A stretch of 5,326 nt of DNA from Bacteroidales bacterium (GTDB taxonomy: Bacteria; Bacteroidota; Bacteroidia; Bacteroidales; VadinHA17). The notes beneath the pieces were generated by a model, which saw only the letters and a program-made list of their open reading frames with translations, did not search any database and was not told where the DNA came from. The position numbers and the translations under genes were made by a program. Shown here piece by piece: positions 1-5,326 of the stretch; position 1 is the first letter of the stretch; each line of letters begins with the position of its first letter. The DNA lies in assembly GCA_025455535.1 (NCBI GenBank), contig JALOMM010000134.1:1-5326 (forward strand), in the 5' to 3' direction.

Positions 1-254
1 AGCCCGGTGAGCCTGTCGGGTACGCTCTTGCCGGGCACCCACGCAAGAACCTCCACACTCTTGCCCAGGTCAGCCATCTGCCTGTTCAGATTTGCAAGAT
101 GCTGGAAGTCATTCTCGATTGAGGCATCCCAGAGAATACCGACCTTTTTTACCCTGTCAAGGTCAAAACCCTGCTTCAGTCTTATGACTGATGCCATCTG
201 CCGGCTGAGAATCATCCTTCCGGCCCTGAGCCTGAGTTTTCCGAAAAGTTCCAT
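1..254 (-). CDS. DUF6913-like small protein, N-terminal part (cut by window edge)
   Basis: Reading the minus strand from ATG at 254-252 gives 84 uninterrupted codons plus two bases running off the left edge, so the C-terminal part is missing. The protein starts MELFGKLRLRAGR, a basic amphipathic stretch, and continues with VKKVGILWDAS at about residues 36-46, a beta-strand-like segment. A helix (about 47-66, ending ADLGKSVEV) and a second strand (VEVLAWVPGK) follow. This basic N-terminus, a 'KKVGIL-D-A' strand, then a helix and strand is the pattern I remember for DUF6913, a family of roughly 170 residues found in Bacteroidota; its function is unknown to me. No catalytic motif is visible. It lies 48 bases after ligA on the same strand, so it could be read through from ligA or from a possible promoter in the gap. 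No Shine-Dalgarno sequence precedes the ATG. An open frame exists on the opposite strand here, but only the minus-strand product looks like a real protein. That a gene is present is fairly certain; the family name is less so. Confidence 0.75.
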   Translation of the reverse strand, partial: MELFGKLRLRAGRMILSRQMASVIRLKQGFDLDRVKKVGILWDASIENDFQHLANLNRQMADLGKSVEVLAWVPGKSVPDRLTG

Positions 255-261
255 ACAAATA

Positions 262-269
262 CAAACCTA
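262..269 (-). promoter_or_regulatory. Possible Bacteroidota-type -7 promoter element before the DUF6913-like gene
   Basis: The minus strand reads TAGGTTTG here, an exact match to the TAnnTTTG element at -7 in promoters of the Bacteroidota primary sigma factor. It lies in the AT-rich 48-base gap between ligA and the next gene, the only gap here long enough for a promoter. Against it: I see no good TTTG/TTG element about 20 bases upstream, and only seven bases separate it from the start codon, which would make the mRNA almost leaderless. An 8-base pattern with two free positions can also arise by chance in AT-rich DNA. Confidence 0.22.
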
Positions 270-302
270 TTATTTTTTTGATTACGTGATCGTACAGGGT
301 GG

Positions 303-2321
<2,019 letters not shown>

Positions 2322-2335
2322 TCAGTTATTAATTA

Positions 2336-3460
2336 TTAACTCCAGACTCCGCTTACTGATGCGCCACAACTGCACCTGCCGCTCTTCAGGCTGTTCGAGA
2401 CAATTGTGAAGCCGCTGCGCTCAATGACTTTCTGGCCGCATGAGGGGCAGACCGTATTGCTGTGACCCGCACCGGGCAGGTTGCCTACATAGACATGCTT
2501 CAGACCGGCTTCGTGTGCTATTGAGGCGGCGGTGCTGAGTATGGCGGCAGGTGTAGGGGGCAGGTGCTCGAGTTTGTACTCCGGATGAAACCTGCTGAAA
2601 TGCAGAGGGGTGTCAGTGAAACCGTTACCGGCAAGCCACCTGCACATCATCCTTATCTCATCCGGCTTGTCAGTCCACCCAGGCACCACAAGGTTTGTAA
2701 TCTCCAGCCAGACCCCCTCATCCCTGTAGGTCTTCAAGGTGTCAAGAACGGGTTGAAGCTTTCCTCCGGTAAGCTTAAGGTAAGTGCTGTCACTGAACGA
2801 CTTAAGATCGATGTTGGCGCCGTCGATGAAGCGGCAGAGCTCTTTCAGCGGCTCTTTGTTGATGTAGCCGTTTGATACCATGATGTTCCTTATCCCTTTT
2901 TCCCTTGCCAGCCTGGAGGTCTCGTAAACATATTCATAAAATGTTACGGGCTCGGAATAGGTATAAGCAATAGATCTGCAATTATTTATTGCAGCATTGG
3001 CAACAACTTCCTCTGGCGGAAGATCATAATTCTTCGTCTTTTCGGGAGAAGTCTGCGAGATAGTCCAGTTCTGACAGTTCAGACATGCAAAGTTGCACCC
3101 TGCCGTTGCGATGGAGAATGACGATGATCCGGGAAGAAAATGATACAGTGGCTTCTTCTCAACAGGATCGATATTAACCGCACAGGGATTCCCAAAAGCC
3201 ATGGTATAGAGCTTTGAATTCCTGACTATCCTGTTGCGGCAGTCGCTCAGTTCTCCTTCTTTCAGAACACATTCATTGGGGCATATCCGGCATACAATGC
3301 CGCGTGCGCTCTCTTCCTGGTACAGTGCCAGTCTCTCTTTCGGTGCCGGTTTGAGGGATGTCAGCGGCAGAGGCATCACCACACCGGCAGCGACAGCCAG
3401 CGACCCCTGACGTGCGAATATCCTGCGGGAGATCTTGTTTCCTCTGATAACCAGTGACAT
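2336..3460 (-). CDS. amrS: AmmeMemoRadiSam-system radical SAM enzyme with Tat-like signal
   Basis: A radical SAM protein of the pyruvate-formate-lyase-activase-like group that includes AmrS. Seen: the [4Fe-4S]-binding C-x3-C-x2-C motif GCNFACLNCQN (C122, C126, C129), preceded by DPVEKKPLYHFLPGS (98-112) and followed by AYTYSEP (165-171), where this family has its SAM-contacting motif. An N-terminal cysteine set (C57, C60, C64, C74; CRICPNEC then SDCRNR) and a C-terminal zinc-ribbon-like tail ending in GVW (C338, C341, C363, C365) are both typical of AmrS. These proteins usually accompany AMMECR1-like (AmrA) and Memo-like (AmrB) partners; their substrate is unknown. Oddly, residues 10-33 look like a twin-arginine signal: SRRIFAR (11-17), then the mild hydrophobic run GSLAVAAGVVMPLPL. 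No clear A-x-A cleavage site follows, so it could be a signal anchor. The only in-frame ATG before the core that keeps this segment is the one chosen. The gene begins 26 bases after the upstream membrane-protein stop and ends 26 bases before ligA. Family assignment is firm; cellular location is inferred. Confidence 0.94.
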   Translation of the reverse strand: MSLVIRGNKISRRIFARQGSLAVAAGVVMPLPLTSLKPAPKERLALYQEESARGIVCRICPNECVLKEGELSDCRNRIVRNSKLYTMAFGNPCAVNIDPVEKKPLYHFLPGSSSFSIATAGCNFACLNCQNWTISQTSPEKTKNYDLPPEEVVANAAINNCRSIAYTYSEPVTFYEYVYETSRLAREKGIRNIMVSNGYINKEPLKELCRFIDGANIDLKSFSDSTYLKLTGGKLQPVLDTLKTYRDEGVWLEITNLVVPGWTDKPDEIRMMCRWLAGNGFTDTPLHFSRFHPEYKLEHLPPTPAAILSTAASIAHEAGLKHVYVGNLPGAGHSNTVCPSCGQKVIERSGFTIVSNSLKSGRCSCGASVSGVWS

Positions 3461-3486
3461 GCAATTACTGTTAACCTGCTATAAAG

Positions 3487-5326
3487 CTAATGCTTAAAGA
3501 GTACCGAAACAAGCGCCACGGCTATTAAAATCATCCCTCCGAGCAGAATGCAGACCAATGATGGTCCGAGGAGGGGAACCAGGAGAGTTGCAACTGTAAG
3601 ATAACCCAATGCAGCCCCGGCAAGGTCAGCGGCATAGACAGTACCTGACCTCATCGTTCTGCCAGAAGTTGTAAGGATCCTGTAAACCGATCCTGTCAGA
3701 AAGGCTGCTGTGAGGGTGAATCCCATTGCCAGGCTGATGACCAGCCACGGTGAGGCTGTAACCAGGCCCCGAAGCAGCAGCCCGGTGAGGAAATAGACAA
3801 GGGCCAGAAGAGATGCAATACCTATCAGGTGATGTCGCAGGTTTATTCCTGCATATGAAGCCCCTGCAGCCAGCCCAGCCATAAGAAATGAAATTATCAG
3901 AGCAGTAAGGAGATAGATGCTCCCGACAGTGATCTGTAAAAGAAATACCATTATCATTCCAAAACCGGCCAGCGCTGCCGAGGAGGAAAACATCATCAGG
4001 CCTCCTCTGCCTGCAAAGACAAAAGGCAGAATTATCAGTATTACGCGGAGGGCAACGGAGCTGCCTGCAATCCCCTTCTTTTCCATTGACAACAGGTTGT
4101 TGAACCACGATGAGACAGGCAGGGCTGCCGAGTTGACTCTGGCGGCAGTGTCAATCACTGAGATTATCTGCAGGCTCTTCCTCCTTATATCATCATCATC
4201 AATATAGTCGCTGTTGACATAGGTATTGACAATAGATTGTCTTTCAGCCATAACAGATAAAGAATCAGAGAGAGGATAGTCGGAGGCGATCAGATAAAGC
4301 GATGAGCCTGGTATAATTACGACATGCCTGAAAAGATCACCGAGGGCATTGTAGACCGGAGAAAGTCCTCTCCTGTAGCTCTCCGGCGAGTAGTTGTACC
4401 ATGGCATGGGGGTGCACATAAAGATGCCGCCGGGTGTCAGGTGCTCTTTCACAAGGGTGAAATACTCGATTGTATAAAACCTGTTCACCGCAAGGGTTGA
4501 AGGGGGAGGGATAAGCTGAATCACTGCGTCGAACTTGCCTGTGGTCTTACGCATATAACGCAGCGGATCAGCCTTTTCGACGTTTATCTCCATAGTGCCG
4601 GCGACGGTGTCACGGGCCCCCTCTGCTGCGATAATGCCGGGGTCGTGCTCCAGGTATACCACTTCAGATATCCCGTACTTCTGCATCTCCGGCAAATGCC
4701 TCATCAGACCGCCGGAGATGACCAGCACCCTGTCATGGTTATCCCTCTGTAAGAGAGCATAGTGAATATTTTCCTCCGTACTGATGATGTCACCGGCAAA
4801 GAAGAGAGGGCGGTGATCGTAAAAGACAGTCTTTTCTCCGCCGTAGCTTCCGGTTGTGATGTTTCCAAACGGGGTGTCAGTACTCTTCTCCGCCTTTACC
4901 CCTCCGATGAGAAGGCTCCTGACTGCAGGGTCAGGACTGAAAAGCAGCACAAATATCGCGAGAGGAATGGATAACAGAAGGGACACTTTTCTGCCCGCCG
5001 GGCGGGGATACAGAATAACAAAATTCATCGTTGCCGTAGCAATGATGATGAGAATATACAACTGGTAGTTCGGAATGCTCAGTGAGACAGTAACTGCTGT
5101 GATAATCCCTGCGGCCACTGATCCGGCAGTTTCGATCCCGAAACTCTTTCCGGGATGAGTACCGCGACTCTCCTGCATCATTGCGGAAAGTCTTATAAAA
5201 ATAAATGAGGAGATAAATGAAATAGGGGCGACACTGACCGTGAGAATGACAAATGTCTGAAGGAATGAGGGGGCCTCCCCTGGGTTGAGGAGCAATAGAT
5301 TCATCACAATGAATCCGGCCGGGGCC
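3487..5326 (-). CDS. Membrane-embedded spermidine-synthase-like protein, 5'-truncated by window edge
   Basis: The frame stays open to the right edge (APAGFI precedes the GTG at 5307), so that GTG is probably internal and the true N-terminus is missing. Numbering from it gives 606 residues. Layout: about four transmembrane segments (15-39, 57-78, 81-100, 108-124), a soluble domain (about 125-415), then about seven more (418-433, 437-460, 463-482, 494-512, 518-541, 557-580, 583-604). The soluble part matches the spermidine synthase/SAM-methyltransferase fold of polytopic SpeE-like proteins: a glycine loop in VLVISGGLMRHLPEM (194-208), the acidic strand end YLEHDP (218-223), and PPPSTLAVNRFYTIEYF (267-283), which aligns with the family's 'LPDP-LNRYYT-EFF' segment. 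The membrane halves carry related motifs, GKSFGIETAGSVAAG (53-67) and GTVYAADLAGAALGY (555-569). The acidic residues expected in the catalytic loop are replaced by L265 and P268, so true aminopropyl transfer is doubtful. Its role is unknown. It is probably co-transcribed with amrS, 26 bases downstream. Confidence 0.88.
   Translation of the reverse strand, partial: APAGFIVMNLLLLNPGEAPSFLQTFVILTVSVAPISFISSFIFIRLSAMMQESRGTHPGKSFGIETAGSVAAGIITAVTVSLSIPNYQLYILIIIATATMNFVILYPRPAGRKVSLLLSIPLAIFVLLFSPDPAVRSLLIGGVKAEKSTDTPFGNITTGSYGGEKTVFYDHRPLFFAGDIISTEENIHYALLQRDNHDRVLVISGGLMRHLPEMQKYGISEVVYLEHDPGIIAAEGARDTVAGTMEINVEKADPLRYMRKTTGKFDAVIQLIPPPSTLAVNRFYTIEYFTLVKEHLTPGGIFMCTPMPWYNYSPESYRRGLSPVYNALGDLFRHVVIIPGSSLYLIASDYPLSDSLSVMAERQSIVNTYVNSDYIDDDDIRRKSLQIISVIDTAARVNSAALPVSSWFNNLLSMEKKGIAGSSVALRVILIILPFVFAGRGGLMMFSSSAALAGFGMIMVFLLQITVGSIYLLTALIISFLMAGLAAGASYAGINLRHHLIGIASLLALVYFLTGLLLRGLVTASPWLVISLAMGFTLTAAFLTGSVYRILTTSGRTMRSGTVYAADLAGAALGYLTVATLLVPLLGPSLVCILLGGMILIAVALVSVLFKH

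Noticed and set aside
280..291. Imperfect palindrome GATTACGTGATC in the gap after ligA, beside a run of seven T's.
   Set aside because: Considered as a terminator or operator. For minus-strand transcripts the run becomes A's after the stem, so it is not an intrinsic terminator, and the stem is too short and imperfect to claim as an operator.
3779..3788. AGCCCGGTGA, identical to the first ten bases of the window.
   Set aside because: A 10-base match within coding sequence of similar composition is expected by chance; no longer repeat surrounds it.
3626..4108. 160-codon minus-strand frame within the membrane-protein gene.
   Set aside because: It is an out-of-frame shadow of the second membrane half; the in-frame reading gives clear transmembrane segments and a family motif.
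4188..4200. CATCATCATCATC short tandem repeat.
   Set aside because: It encodes a run of aspartates (YIDDDDI, residues 368-374) in the membrane protein; this is ordinary coding sequence.
5305..5307. GTG as the start codon of the SpeE-like membrane protein.
   Set aside because: The frame is open upstream to the edge and the family normally has more membrane segments before this point, so the gene very likely begins outside the window.

Overview
The window looks like a chromosomal piece of a Bacteroidota genome, probably an environmental or anaerobic Bacteroidales-like lineage. The evidence is indirect. The leftmost gene resembles a small protein family (DUF6913) that I know mainly from Bacteroidota. 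None of the gene starts has a recognisable Shine-Dalgarno sequence, as is usual in that phylum. The 48-base gap after ligA holds a match to the Bacteroidota -7 promoter element. Base composition is near 50% GC by eye and even across the window. I see no mobile element, tRNA, rRNA, CRISPR array or phage gene.

All four genes lie on the minus strand, so transcription runs right to left: (1) 5326-3487, a large multi-membrane protein with a spermidine-synthase-like (SAM-methyltransferase-fold) domain between two membrane halves, cut by the right window edge; (2) 3460-2336, a complete AmmeMemoRadiSam-type radical SAM enzyme (amrS) with an apparent twin-arginine export signal; (3) 2309-303, a complete NAD-dependent DNA ligase (ligA); (4) 254-1, the first 84 codons of a DUF6913-like protein, cut by the left edge. 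The first three are separated by only 26 bases each, so a single transcript is plausible. The 48-base gap before gene 4 may carry its own weak promoter.

LigA is ordinary housekeeping. The two upstream genes are the unusual part. One is a radical SAM enzyme, a class that normally works in the cytoplasm, that begins with a Tat-like signal. The other is a membrane protein whose SpeE-like domain has lost the acidic residues expected in the catalytic loop; its flanking charges, read by the positive-inside rule, place that domain outside the cytoplasm. They may form a membrane or periplasmic pair of unknown function, but this is inference. The usual AmmeMemoRadiSam partners (AMMECR1-like and Memo-like proteins) are not in this window and could lie beyond the right edge.
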